15,729 bases of DNA from JAJPXC01 sp964628905 (GCA_964628905.1 CAZVNS010000037.1:1-15729); one strand, 5' to 3'; shown: positions 1 through 6,532, numbered from the stretch's first letter. Made by a program: numbers and translations. Notes: generated from the sequence alone by a model not told the origin.

Positions 1-286
1 GGAATATCATGCCGCCCATGCTTCCCTCTATGAATCCGAACACATGCTCAACCCTTGAGCGAATCTTCGATTTCTCGCGGTTTGACGTTTTTTGCTCGTA
101 CGTGAGCGGATGGTCGCGGAAGCCCTTCTCGCATATTATGGGATTGACCTCCTTTTTCCTCAAAGCCCCGTCACGGCCCGCATAGAGGGTCATCGGTAAA
201 GGTTTGCAGGCTTTCGGTGTCATAATATGAAAGGGCGACCCTAACTTGATCGCCCTTGTCGTCGTGTATGAAAACGATATGTCCAT
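1..286 (-). pseudogene. IS5-like DDE transposase, C-terminal remnant, cut by window edge
   Basis: The minus strand is open from an ATG at 286 to the window edge (about 95 codons). From about 185 down to 1 the protein reads like the C-terminus of IS5-type transposases: an 'ICEKGFRDHPLT' segment, then 'EQKTSNREKSKIRSRVEHVFGF'-type residues carrying the conserved Arg/Glu helix that supplies the last catalytic acid (RVEHVFG). The 35-40 residues before it do not resemble the expected 'YADSAY' region, and the earlier catalytic aspartates are absent. A second minus frame is open over about 288-171 and ends at a TGA at 173-171, so the two frames may be a frameshifted original or a junction with unrelated DNA. 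I infer a decayed or truncated insertion sequence. Its ends cannot be located, because the 3' side lies outside the window. The IS family is recognised from motif memory, not from a search. Confidence 0.7.
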
Positions 287-549
287 GTTAAACCTTTATT
301 GTAAAGACGGAATTGTCTTTACTGGACAACCTTTCGATTTGTTGATGTTTCTTGTCCCTAAGAGAGTCAAAAACTCTGATCATCTTCTGGGTAGGATGTT
401 TTATGGTGATGGTGCGTGTCATTATGGTGTAAATGCTTGTTAGTCGATTGTTTTTGCAGAGCTAATGCTTTTTGCTGGAAAACCAAATTATTCTGCATTA
501 AGAACAAATTAGTTCGTAGGTTAGTTCGTGTGGTTTGGGCGGTGGGGGT
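287..549. other. Non-coding stretch between IS remnant and polyprenyl synthetase promoter
   Basis: I see no convincing gene here. It is AT-richer than its surroundings. It holds a perfect 8-bp inverted repeat at 301-308/315-322 (GTAAAGAC, loop GGAATT). It also holds a 9-bp direct repeat TTAGTTCGT at 509-517 and 521-529, period 12, about 20 nt upstream of the -33 element of the next promoter. A 31-codon minus-strand frame (383-288) has no recognisable function. The plus-strand open frames here lack family signatures and are probably chance. Confidence 0.6.
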
Positions 550-580
550 TTTGCGGTGTGGAGGGAATGTGTTATCTTTG
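550..580 (+). promoter_or_regulatory. Bacteroidota-type promoter for polyprenyl synthetase-tatD operon
   Basis: TTTG at 550-553, a 19-nt spacer, and a perfect TAnnTTTG box (TATCTTTG) at 573-580. This fits the consensus of the primary sigma factor of Bacteroidota. Transcription should start around 586-588, giving a 5' leader of under 20 nt before the ATG at 605. The promoter also argues against any start codon upstream of 605. Confidence 0.8.
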
Positions 581-604
581 CCGACACTGAAAAACCCATA
601 CAAC

Positions 605-1558
605 ATGAAGACGCTTCAGGAATATAATGAGATGTTGGAGCGGGCCATCGAGCAGCTGCAGCTGCCGGCCGAGCCTGCCGGACTTTACGAACCGATACGC
701 TACACGCTCGCCGGCGGGGGTAAACGCCTGCGCCCGGGGCTGCTGCTGGCTGTGTGCGACGCCTTGGGCTACGACCCCGCACAGGCCGTCAACCAGGCGC
801 TTGGCGTGGAGATGTTCCACAACTTCACCCTGCTCCACGACGATGTGATGGACAACGCCGACACCCGCCGCGGACGCCCGACCGTCCACCGCCGTTGGAA
901 CACCGAGACCGCCATCCTGTCGGGCGACGCGATGCTCACGCTCTCGACGATGCTCGTCGGTAAAGGCGCTTCGACGCAGGTGCTCGATGCGTTCAACCGC
1001 ATGGCGATGGCCGTTTACGAAGGTCAGCAATATGACATGGACTTCGAGCAACGACGCGACGTCACCGTCGACGAGTACCTCAAGATGATTTCCCTTAAGA
1101 CAGCCGCCCTGTTCTCCGGCTCATGCGCCATCGGTGCGATGCTCTCCGGGGCTGACGCATCGATAGTGGAAGCCTTTGCGGCTTACGGCCACAACCTCGG
1201 CATGGCCTTCCAGCTCCAGGATGACTATCTCGACACCTACGGCGACCCCGAGACCTTCGGCAAGGCCATCGGCGGCGACATACTCAACGACAAGAAGACA
1301 TGGCTCCAGATCATGGCCCTCGGCGAGGACCACACCGGCGAGACAGCCCGACTGATCGCCGGAGCCGTCCCCGCCGACGTGAAGGTCGACCGCATGCGCC
1401 GCATCTACGACCGTCTGGATCTGCCCGAGCGTTGCCACCAGCTGATTGACCGATATGTCCGTACAGCTGTCGACGCCCTCACCCCGATAGGTCTTAGCGA
1501 GGAGGCCTTGAAGCTCTTCACCACCACCGCCCGCCGGCTGGCCACACGCAGGATATAA
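605..1558 (+). CDS. Polyprenyl (isoprenyl) diphosphate synthase, trans type
   Basis: Head-to-tail condensation of isopentenyl diphosphate with allylic diphosphates, giving farnesyl/geranylgeranyl-type precursors for quinone side chains and undecaprenyl phosphate; cytosolic. The 317-residue protein has GGGKRLRP at 37-44, the first Asp-rich motif DDVMD at 79-83 followed by RRGRPT, a KT pair near 165, and the second Asp-rich motif DDYLD at 206-210, all expected of an active enzyme. Phe74 lies five residues before the first motif. In this family a bulky residue there limits chain length, so a short product (C15-C20) is more likely than a long quinone tail; this is inference. An open frame extends to 416, but the promoter at 550-580 and the family's usual N-terminus favour the ATG at 605. 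The stop overlaps the next start (TAATG), implying coupled translation with tatD. Confidence 0.92.
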   Translation: MKTLQEYNEMLERAIEQLQLPAEPAGLYEPIRYTLAGGGKRLRPGLLLAVCDALGYDPAQAVNQALGVEMFHNFTLLHDDVMDNADTRRGRPTVHRRWNTETAILSGDAMLTLSTMLVGKGASTQVLDAFNRMAMAVYEGQQYDMDFEQRRDVTVDEYLKMISLKTAALFSGSCAIGAMLSGADASIVEAFAAYGHNLGMAFQLQDDYLDTYGDPETFGKAIGGDILNDKKTWLQIMALGEDHTGETARLIAGAVPADVKVDRMRRIYDRLDLPERCHQLIDRYVRTAVDALTPIGLSEEALKLFTTTARRLATRRI

Positions 1559-2334
1559 TGAAGCTCGTCGACACACATACCCACCTCTATCTCGACGACT
1601 ATGACCCCGACCGCACAGAGGCCGTGGACCGCGCCATCGCCGCCGGGGTGGAGTGGATGATATTTCCCAACGTCAACGCCGACTCGATCCAGCCGATGAT
1701 GGAGCTGGCGGCACGGTATCCGCGGAACGTGGCCAAAGCCATCGGTCTGCACCCGTCGGACGTGAAGGAGGATTGGGCCGCTCAGCTCGACATCATGGAG
1801 CCGCTGCTCCGCGACCCGTCGAGCCGGTTCGTGGCCTTAGGCGAAATCGGCATGGACCTATACTGGGACAAAACATATCTCCGAGAGCAGCAGCAAGCCC
1901 TTGATCGTCAGCTCGGTTGGGCCAAAGAGACAGGGCTGCCGGTGATCTACCACTGCCGCAAGGCCCTCGAGCCGATGCTCGAGGTGATAGGCGCGGACCG
2001 CGTCACCCCCGGAGTGTTCCACTGCTTCGGCGGCACTGAGGCCGACGTGGAGCGCATACGCCGCACCGGCGACTACTACTTCGGCATCGGCGGCATCGTC
2101 ACCTTCAAGAAGTCGCCGCTCCCGGCAGTGCTCCCCGCCATCGGCCTCGACCGCATATTGCTCGAGACCGACGCCCCGTGGCTCGCCCCCACGCCCCTGC
2201 GCGGCAGGCGCAACGAGAGCGCCTACATGGTGCACACGGCCCGCGCCGTGGCCGACATCCTCGGCGTGAGCGTCGACGAAGTGGCCGAGCGCACCAGCGC
2301 CAACGCCAGCCGCCTGTTCGGATTCCCCGAGTGA
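1558..2334 (+). CDS. tatD: TatD family metal-dependent hydrolase (DNase)
   Basis: TIM-barrel metal-dependent hydrolase of the TatD/YcfH/YjjV group; characterised members are 3'-5' exonucleases or deoxyribonucleases, although cellular roles vary. The 258-residue length is normal. The metal ligands are all visible: HxH at His7/His9, Glu96 in GEIGMD, His132 in the IYHCR stretch, His155 in FHCFGG, and Asp205 in LLETDAPWLAP. It starts on the ATG overlapping the stop of the polyprenyl synthetase gene by one base, so both come from one transcript. Nothing in the sequence connects DNA repair to isoprenoids, so the pairing may be only an operon convenience. Recognition of the family is secure; whether it is TatD proper or a YcfH-like paralogue cannot be decided here. 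Confidence 0.93.
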   Translation: MKLVDTHTHLYLDDYDPDRTEAVDRAIAAGVEWMIFPNVNADSIQPMMELAARYPRNVAKAIGLHPSDVKEDWAAQLDIMEPLLRDPSSRFVALGEIGMDLYWDKTYLREQQQALDRQLGWAKETGLPVIYHCRKALEPMLEVIGADRVTPGVFHCFGGTEADVERIRRTGDYYFGIGGIVTFKKSPLPAVLPAIGLDRILLETDAPWLAPTPLRGRRNESAYMVHTARAVADILGVSVDEVAERTSANASRLFGFPE

Positions 2335-2400
2335 CCCCTGCAAGTAGGGGTCGCGCCCCGGTGCGTCCGCGAAAACGCTCGCGCCCGTTCCGGTGGCGCG
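2333..2400 (+). terminator. GC-rich nested hairpins after tatD, possible terminator
   Basis: A perfect 7-bp stem GACCCCT (2333-2339) with AGGGGTC (2346-2352) starts inside the tatD stop codon. It is followed directly by a second structure: CGCGCC... (2352-2361) pairs with ...GGCGCG (2390-2400) as ten pairs with one bulge, enclosing CGCGA (2368-2372) with TCGCG (2379-2383). There is no T-run immediately after, so classic intrinsic termination is uncertain. AT-rich DNA begins at 2401. Confidence 0.5.
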
Positions 2401-2444
2401 ACCATGAATATTTTTGGTGATTTTGATAAATTTTTGTGGAAAAA

Positions 2445-2476
2445 TTTGGTAGAGTCGCCGAAAATCAGTTACTTTG
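2445..2476 (+). promoter_or_regulatory. Promoter of rpmB-rpmG operon
   Basis: TTTG at 2445-2448, a 20-nt spacer, then TTACTTTG at 2469-2476, which matches TAnnTTTG at all but one fixed position and continues into GCAC as in other promoters of this window. The predicted start near 2483 gives an unusually long leader of about 120 nt before rpmB. Confidence 0.7.
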
Positions 2477-2483
2477 CACACTG

Positions 2484-2603
2484 TTTTGTGGCTCATCCTG
2501 TAAAGCCGTTAAAAATGATGCAATTAGCGGTGATATGAGAACTGAGATGGCGGCCACAAAGCTGAGATAGATAATCGTATTAAGATAATAACCAACAACA
2601 GCC
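2484..2603 (+). promoter_or_regulatory. Structured 5' leader of ribosomal operon, candidate r-protein leader
   Basis: An outer stem pairs TTTGTGGC (2485-2492) with GCCACAAA (2553-2560), extendable by a G-T pair at each end. Inside it, CCGTTAA (2506-2512) pairs with TTAGCGG (2524-2530) through one G-T pair, with an A-rich loop. A long leader with a nested stem before ribosomal protein genes is typical of autoregulatory leaders, but I cannot match it to a known class. Covariation in relatives would be needed to support it. Confidence 0.4.
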
Positions 2604-2861
2604 ATGTCAAAAATTTGTCAAATCACGGGCAAAACAGCGATTACAGGTAATAATGTGTCGCACTCAAAGCGCCGCACAAAGCGCCGCTTCAACGTGAACC
2701 TCTTCAACAAGAAGTTCTACTGGGTTGAACAGGACGCTTGGATCACCCTTACCGTATCGGCCAATGGCCTCCGCACCATCAACAAGATCGGTCTCGATGC
2801 CGCCATCAAGCAGGCTATTGAGAAGGGCAACTTAACTGAAATCAAATATTTAGCATTCTAA
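2604..2861 (+). CDS. rpmB: 50S ribosomal protein L28
   Basis: Structural protein of the large ribosomal subunit. The 85-residue protein starts MSKICQITGK and has the family signature SHSKRRTKRRFNVNL around 20-34, followed by the usual basic/aromatic core (FYWVEQ, ITLTVSANGLRTINK). Only one N-terminal cysteine is present, so this is the zinc-free form. It is the first gene of a short r-protein operon; rpmG follows after four bases. It is preceded by a long leader with a predicted nested stem, a possible point of autoregulation. Length and start are standard for Bacteroidota. Confidence 0.97.
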   Translation: MSKICQITGKTAITGNNVSHSKRRTKRRFNVNLFNKKFYWVEQDAWITLTVSANGLRTINKIGLDAAIKQAIEKGNLTEIKYLAF

Positions 2862-2865
2862 GAAA

Positions 2866-3054
2866 ATGGCAAAGAAACCAAAGGGTAATCGCGTGCAGGT
2901 AATCCTTGAATGCACCGAACATAAAGCAAGTGGCATGCCCGGCACATCACGCTATATAACCACTAAAAATCGTAAGAACACCACCGAGCGTCTGGAGCTG
3001 AAGAAATACAACCCCATCCTCAAGAAGGTGACCGTTCATAAGGAGATCAAATAA
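2866..3054 (+). CDS. rpmG: 50S ribosomal protein L33
   Basis: Large-subunit ribosomal protein of 62 residues, with the family core YITTKNRKNTTERLELKKYNP around 30-50 and a basic tail. Only one cysteine (Cys16) is present where zinc-binding forms carry two CxxC pairs, so it is the zinc-independent C-minus type. A short insertion (SGMPGT, about 22-27) before the YITTKN stretch lengthens it relative to the roughly 50-55 residues usual in Proteobacteria. It sits four bases after rpmB and 27 bases before the DUF4295-type gene, clearly one transcript. Confidence 0.96.
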   Translation: MAKKPKGNRVQVILECTEHKASGMPGTSRYITTKNRKNTTERLELKKYNPILKKVTVHKEIK

Positions 3055-3081
3055 TATCCACCTAATTAATCACTTAGAGAA

Positions 3082-3231
3082 ATGGCAAAGAAAACAGTCG
3101 CCTCACTTCAGAAGGGTGAAGGCCGCACCTATAGCAAGGTGATCAAGATGGTGAAATCGCCCAAGACCGGCGCTTACATGTTCAAAGAGGAGATGGTGCC
3201 CAACGACGCCGTCAAGGACGCTTTGAAATAA
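3082..3231 (+). CDS. Small DUF4295-type protein, probably ribosome-associated
   Basis: A 49-residue basic protein from the ATG at 3082 to the TAA at 3229-3231, starting MAKKTVASLQKGEGRTYSKV, with KSPKTGAYMFKEEMVP in the middle. I recognise it as the Bacteroidota DUF4295 family, conserved directly behind rpmB-rpmG. Its size, charge and position suggest a ribosomal or ribosome-assembly role. I recall that a small Bacteroidota-specific large-subunit protein was seen in a Flavobacterium ribosome structure (named bL38), but I am not certain that it is this family. It is easily missed because of its length. A strong hairpin follows at 3259, ending the operon. Confidence 0.85.
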   Translation: MAKKTVASLQKGEGRTYSKVIKMVKSPKTGAYMFKEEMVPNDAVKDALK

Positions 3232-3258
3232 CTCCCCCGGACATCCCGTAACTCACCA

Positions 3259-3300
3259 TACAATCGAGGCTGCTCCCGGCAGGGAGCAGCCTCGATTGTA
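3259..3300. terminator. Perfect 19-bp stem terminator after ribosomal operon
   Basis: Left arm 3259-3277, loop GGCA 3278-3281, right arm 3282-3300; every base pairs over 19 bp (the stem centre reads GCTGCTCCC/GGGAGCAGC). It lies 28 bases past the stop of the DUF4295-type gene, between convergent operons. There is no clear T-run on either side, so it may work by structure alone, with Rho, or as an RNA-stabilising end. Confidence 0.75.
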
Positions 3301-3450
3301 CTTGCATGGTCCCATCGGGGGTGGGCTCGGCGGAGCGCCCCTGCGGGCGCACAGACCCCGCGGCGAAACCCGGGGCACGGTGGCGCTGCGCCTCCCGCGC
3401 CAGACGGGCCGGACAGGTCAGACGGGGTCAGACTAAGGATGTGGGTGATG
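3301..3450. other. GC-rich intergenic block with tandem small stem-loops
   Basis: No credible coding signal. Three consecutive inverted repeats: GCGCCC/GGGCGC at 3335-3340/3345-3350, CCCCG/CGGGG at 3356-3360/3371-3375, and TGGCGC/GCGCCA at 3381-3386/3397-3402. Base composition is clearly more GC-rich than other gaps in the window. Function unknown; it may be a degenerate intergenic repeat. Confidence 0.45.
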
Positions 3451-3459
3451 AAAACGACG

Positions 3460-3487
3460 GCTGCCGCCCTCGGGTGAGGGCGGCAGC
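3460..3487 (-). terminator. Terminator of rplS
   Basis: Perfect 12-bp GC-rich stem GCTGCCGCCCTC (3460-3471) with GAGGGCGGCAGC (3476-3487), loop GGGT. Read on the minus strand it lies 28 bases after the rplS stop and is followed by CGTCGTTTTC, a weak T-rich tail. Confidence 0.75.
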
Positions 3488-3515
3488 GCGTTGCAGTATA
3501 TCCTGTGGGTGGGAT

Positions 3516-3914
3516 TTACTTGATGGGAGTGATCTTGGCGCCGGCTGCGATCTCTGACTCTTTGAGTCGACGGTCTTTGATGCGAGCCTTCTTGCCGGTG
3601 AGTTTGCGCAGATAGTAGATCTTGGCGCGGCGTACTTTACCGTACTTGTTGACTGCGATAGAGTCGATGAAGGGTGACTCCATGGGGAAGATACGCTCTA
3701 CGCCGATGTTGTCAGACATCTTGCGCACGGTGAAGCGCTTCTTGTCGCCCTCGCCGTTGATTTTGATCACGACGCCGCGGTACTGCTGGATACGCTCTTT
3801 GTTACCCTCCTTGATGCGGTAGGATACGGTGATGGTGTCGCCAGGGCCGAATTTGGGGAACTTGCCGGCGGTGTTGGTTGCAAAGGCCTCTTCGGCTACT
3901 TTGATTAAATCCAT
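3516..3914 (-). CDS. rplS: 50S ribosomal protein L19
   Basis: Large-subunit ribosomal protein at the 30S-50S interface. The 132-residue protein starts MDLIKVAEEAF at the ATG 3914-3912, continues through FGPGDTITVSYRIKEGNKERIQQYRGVVI and ends with the KVRRAKIYYLRKLTGKKARIKDRR stretch typical of L19. An open frame upstream to 3950 adds 12 residues that do not fit the family, so I choose the internal ATG. The tail beyond RIKDRR (to TPIK) is slightly long but usual in Bacteroidota. It has its own promoter at 4000-4030 and a terminator at 3460-3487, so it is likely monocistronic even though murF-alr upstream points the same way. Confidence 0.96.
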   Translation of the reverse strand: MDLIKVAEEAFATNTAGKFPKFGPGDTITVSYRIKEGNKERIQQYRGVVIKINGEGDKKRFTVRKMSDNIGVERIFPMESPFIDSIAVNKYGKVRRAKIYYLRKLTGKKARIKDRRLKESEIAAGAKITPIK

Positions 3915-3994
3915 TTTGCTTATATAGTTAATGGTTAATATTAGACGCAATATTCACGGGCTACTGGTGTCCTCGTCAGAGATTGCGCAATTCC
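3915..3994 (-). promoter_or_regulatory. 5' leader of rplS with a predicted stem
   Basis: An approximately 80-nt leader between the predicted start near 3993 and the ATG at 3914. On the minus strand GCGCAAT (3988-3982) can pair with ATTGCGT (3951-3945), seven pairs with one G-T, closing a loop of about 30 nt. The AU-rich stretch before the start carries ATTAACC-ATTAACT repeats. A candidate regulatory leader only. Confidence 0.3.
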
Positions 3995-3999
3995 GGGTG

Positions 4000-4030
4000 C
4001 AAAGGTAATCGAAATTTGCTAATGCACAAA
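4000..4030 (-). promoter_or_regulatory. Promoter of rplS
   Basis: On the minus strand, TTTG (4030-4027), a 19-nt spacer and TACCTTTG (4007-4000), a perfect match to TAnnTTTG followed by CACC. It lies in the short gap after murF-alr, separating rplS from the envelope operon. Confidence 0.8.
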
Positions 4031-4054
4031 GGTTTCGGCGATTTTTTTTTGCGA

Positions 4055-6532
4055 TTATTCGCGGAAGTAGACTCGTTTGACGCGCGGCGAGACTGCGGTG
4101 AGCACTTCGTAGGGGATGGTGTCGATGGCGTCGGCGATTAGGGCTATGGGTTGGTTTTCACCGAATATCTCTACGCTGTCGCCTACTTGTGCGTGGGCTT
4201 CGGTGACGTCGATCATGCACAAGTCCATGCAGATGTTGCCCACGGTGGGGCACTGTACGCCGTTGACCAGCACGCTGATATGCCCGTTGCCGCAGTGGCG
4301 GTTGAGTCCGTCGGCATAGCCGATGGGTATGGTGGCTATGCGGGTTTCGCGGCCTAAGAGTCCGCGGCGAGAGTAGCCGATGGCTGTGCCGCGGGTCCAT
4401 GTCTTGATCGATATGATGACGGTGCGCAGGGAAGAGACTGGACGCAGGGCCGACAGCGGTGCTGTTTCGCCCAGCCATGGCTCGGGGGTGATACCGTAGA
4501 GTCCGATGCCGAGGCGCACCATGTCGTATTGGTGTGCGCGGAAGCGTTCGATGCCGGCGGTGTTGAGTATATGGCGGAGGATGCGTTTGGGGTAGACGCT
4601 CTGCAATAGGTCGGTGGCTCGGCGGAAGGTGTCGAGCTGCTCGAGGGTGTACTGTTCCATGTCGGGGCAGTCGGCGGTGGCCAGGTGTGAGAATATGGAG
4701 CGAGGCTCGACGGTGTCTTGCTTGATTAACTCTTTGGCCAACTGGGGGATGTCGTCCTCGAGGAAACCGAGGCGATGCATGCCGGTGTCGAGCTTGATGT
4801 GGATGGGGTAGGAGGTGAGGCCGGCTTTTGCGGCTTCGCGTACCACGTCGCTGAGCATGTCGAAGGAGTAGATCACCGGTTCGAGGCGGTTGGCGAACAG
4901 TGCGCGGTAGTTGACCACTTTGGGGTTCATCACCATGATGGGCATTGTGATGCCTGCCTGACGTAGCTCCACGCCTTCATCTACCACAGCTACAGCGAGA
5001 TAGGCCGCACCCTGCGCCTGGAGGGTTTTGGCGAGTTCGACCACTCCGGCTCCATAGCCCGAGGCTTTGACCATGGCGACGATGCCGGTGGAGGGGAGGA
5101 GCATCGAGCGGTAGACGTTGAAGTTGTTGACCAGGGCATCGAGGTTGACTTCGAGCACTGTCTCATGGTGCTTGGCTTCAAGAGCTTGGGCGATGCGCTC
5201 GAAGTGGAATTCGGGCGCCCCCTTGATGAGTATCGCCTCGTCGACGTAGTCGCTGGGCGACAGGTGGCTCAGGAAGTCGTCGGTGATGGGGTAGGCTGTG
5301 GCTTGGGGGCCAAAGAGGTTGATGTGCTTCGAAATCTCCGGGCCGATGCCGATGATGCGTGAGATGCCTCGGAGCGCAAGCAGGCGTGCTGCTGCAGCAT
5401 ACTCACCTTCAGGGGTTTGCGACTCGTGCTTGAGGTCGGAAAGTATCACCATCGGGGTGCGCCGGCGGCTCGACTGGCGTGACATGAAGTCGAGGGCAGG
5501 AGCCAATGAGTGGAAGTCGGCGGTGTATGTGTCGTTGACGATTTGGCAGTTGTTGACGCCGTCAATCACGTTTAGGCGGGTGTTGACGGGGGTGAGATGA
5601 CCCATGCGCTCGGCTGTAACTGCTTGTGGCACACCCAATACGAGCATCGTTGTCAGCACGTGGATGGCGTTCTGGAGGTTGGCGTCGCCGGTGAGGGGTA
5701 TCGTCACTTGGCCGTTGAGACCGATGTATGAGTAGTCGATTGTGGTGCTGTCGGCGCGTCGTATCACACCTTTAATATATAATGGGGCTTCGGGGTTGGT
5801 GCTTGACCATCCCACGAGTTTGGATGATAGGCAGGCGTCGTCAATCGCACGGGCCACAATGGGGTCGTCGGCGTCAAAGATCACCGTGTCGCATTGGCGG
5901 AACAGCGATACCTTCTCTGCGGCCTTGGCCTCGATTGAGGGGAAGCCGCGGCGGTGTTCGTCGCCGATGTTGGTGATGATGCCGATGGTGGGGGCAATCA
6001 TGGACTGGAGTGATGTCATCTCGCCTGGGAGTGACACTCCGGCTTCGATAATGGCCAGGGTAGTGTCGTCGTCGATAGACCAAAGCGACAGTGGCACACC
6101 GAGTTGCGAGTTATAGCTGCGGGGTGAGCGGGCGATGCGGTAGTCGGGCTGGAGCATCTGGTAGAGCCACTCCTTGACGATGGTTTTGCCGCGGCTGCCG
6201 GTGATGGCGATCATGGGTATGTCGTAGCGGCGGCGATGAGCGGCGGCGAGCTGCTGGAGCGCTTTTACGGCATTTGGTACTACGAAAAAGTTGGCATCAG
6301 GAAGGTCGCCATCGGGCATCTTAGTGACTACGAAGTTGCGCACACCGCGGCTGTAGAGGTCGGCGATATAGCGATGACCGTTGTTGGTGGGGGTTTTGAT
6401 GGCGAAGAAAAGCGTATTGTCGGCCTCGCCCAACATGCGACTGTCAATCAGCAGATTGTCAATTTGGCTGTCGGGGTGCGAAGGCTGTGGTGTTTTGAGG
6501 ATTTTGGCTATTTCGGAAGCGTTACAGGGCAT
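4055..6532 (-). CDS. murF-alr: Fused UDP-MurNAc-tripeptide:D-Ala-D-Ala ligase and alanine racemase
   Basis: The N-terminal half adds D-Ala-D-Ala to UDP-MurNAc-tripeptide with ATP; the C-terminal half makes D-alanine from L-alanine with PLP. Both are cytosolic peptidoglycan-precursor steps. In the 825-residue protein the MurF part (1 to about 450) shows the ATP loop TGSRGKT (111-117), the central-domain stretch NIGDEHRRGF (188-197) with Lys207 in the usual carbamylated-lysine region, and NDTYTADFHSL (333-343) in place of the typical DSYNANP segment. The Alr part (about 458-825) has the PLP lysine Lys489 in AMVKASGYGAG, Arg673 in VRLGIGLYG and the catalytic Tyr739 in IPIGYADG, all intact. The fusion is standard in Bacteroidota, not an assembly artefact. 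It overlaps the GSCFA gene by 11 bases. No terminator is obvious after it. Confidence 0.95.
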   Translation of the reverse strand: MPCNASEIAKILKTPQPSHPDSQIDNLLIDSRMLGEADNTLFFAIKTPTNNGHRYIADLYSRGVRNFVVTKMPDGDLPDANFFVVPNAVKALQQLAAAHRRRYDIPMIAITGSRGKTIVKEWLYQMLQPDYRIARSPRSYNSQLGVPLSLWSIDDDTTLAIIEAGVSLPGEMTSLQSMIAPTIGIITNIGDEHRRGFPSIEAKAAEKVSLFRQCDTVIFDADDPIVARAIDDACLSSKLVGWSSTNPEAPLYIKGVIRRADSTTIDYSYIGLNGQVTIPLTGDANLQNAIHVLTTMLVLGVPQAVTAERMGHLTPVNTRLNVIDGVNNCQIVNDTYTADFHSLAPALDFMSRQSSRRRTPMVILSDLKHESQTPEGEYAAAARLLALRGISRIIGIGPEISKHINLFGPQATAYPITDDFLSHLSPSDYVDEAILIKGAPEFHFERIAQALEAKHHETVLEVNLDALVNNFNVYRSMLLPSTGIVAMVKASGYGAGVVELAKTLQAQGAAYLAVAVVDEGVELRQAGITMPIMVMNPKVVNYRALFANRLEPVIYSFDMLSDVVREAAKAGLTSYPIHIKLDTGMHRLGFLEDDIPQLAKELIKQDTVEPRSIFSHLATADCPDMEQYTLEQLDTFRRATDLLQSVYPKRILRHILNTAGIERFRAHQYDMVRLGIGLYGITPEPWLGETAPLSALRPVSSLRTVIISIKTWTRGTAIGYSRRGLLGRETRIATIPIGYADGLNRHCGNGHISVLVNGVQCPTVGNICMDLCMIDVTEAHAQVGDSVEIFGENQPIALIADAIDTIPYEVLTAVSPRVKRVYFRE

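Noticed and set aside
246..443. 65-codon plus-strand open frame opposite the transposase remnant
   Set aside because: No family features, and it lies antisense to recognisable transposase sequence.
416..604. N-terminal extension of the polyprenyl synthetase frame
   Set aside because: The good promoter at 550-580 lies inside it, and its Cys/Trp-rich content is unlike the family's N-terminus.
1858..2496. 212-codon minus-strand frame across tatD
   Set aside because: An antisense shadow typical of GC-rich genes; tatD has all its metal ligands and accounts for the region.
3306..3557. 83-codon plus-strand frame in the convergent gap
   Set aside because: Arg/Gly/Ala-rich product of a GC-rich hairpin block, running antisense into rplS; no start context or family.
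4031..4050. Run of nine or ten T residues near 4041 as a terminator T-tract for murF-alr
   Set aside because: The run is T on the plus strand, so it is A in the minus-strand transcript, and the neighbouring stem has only four pairs.
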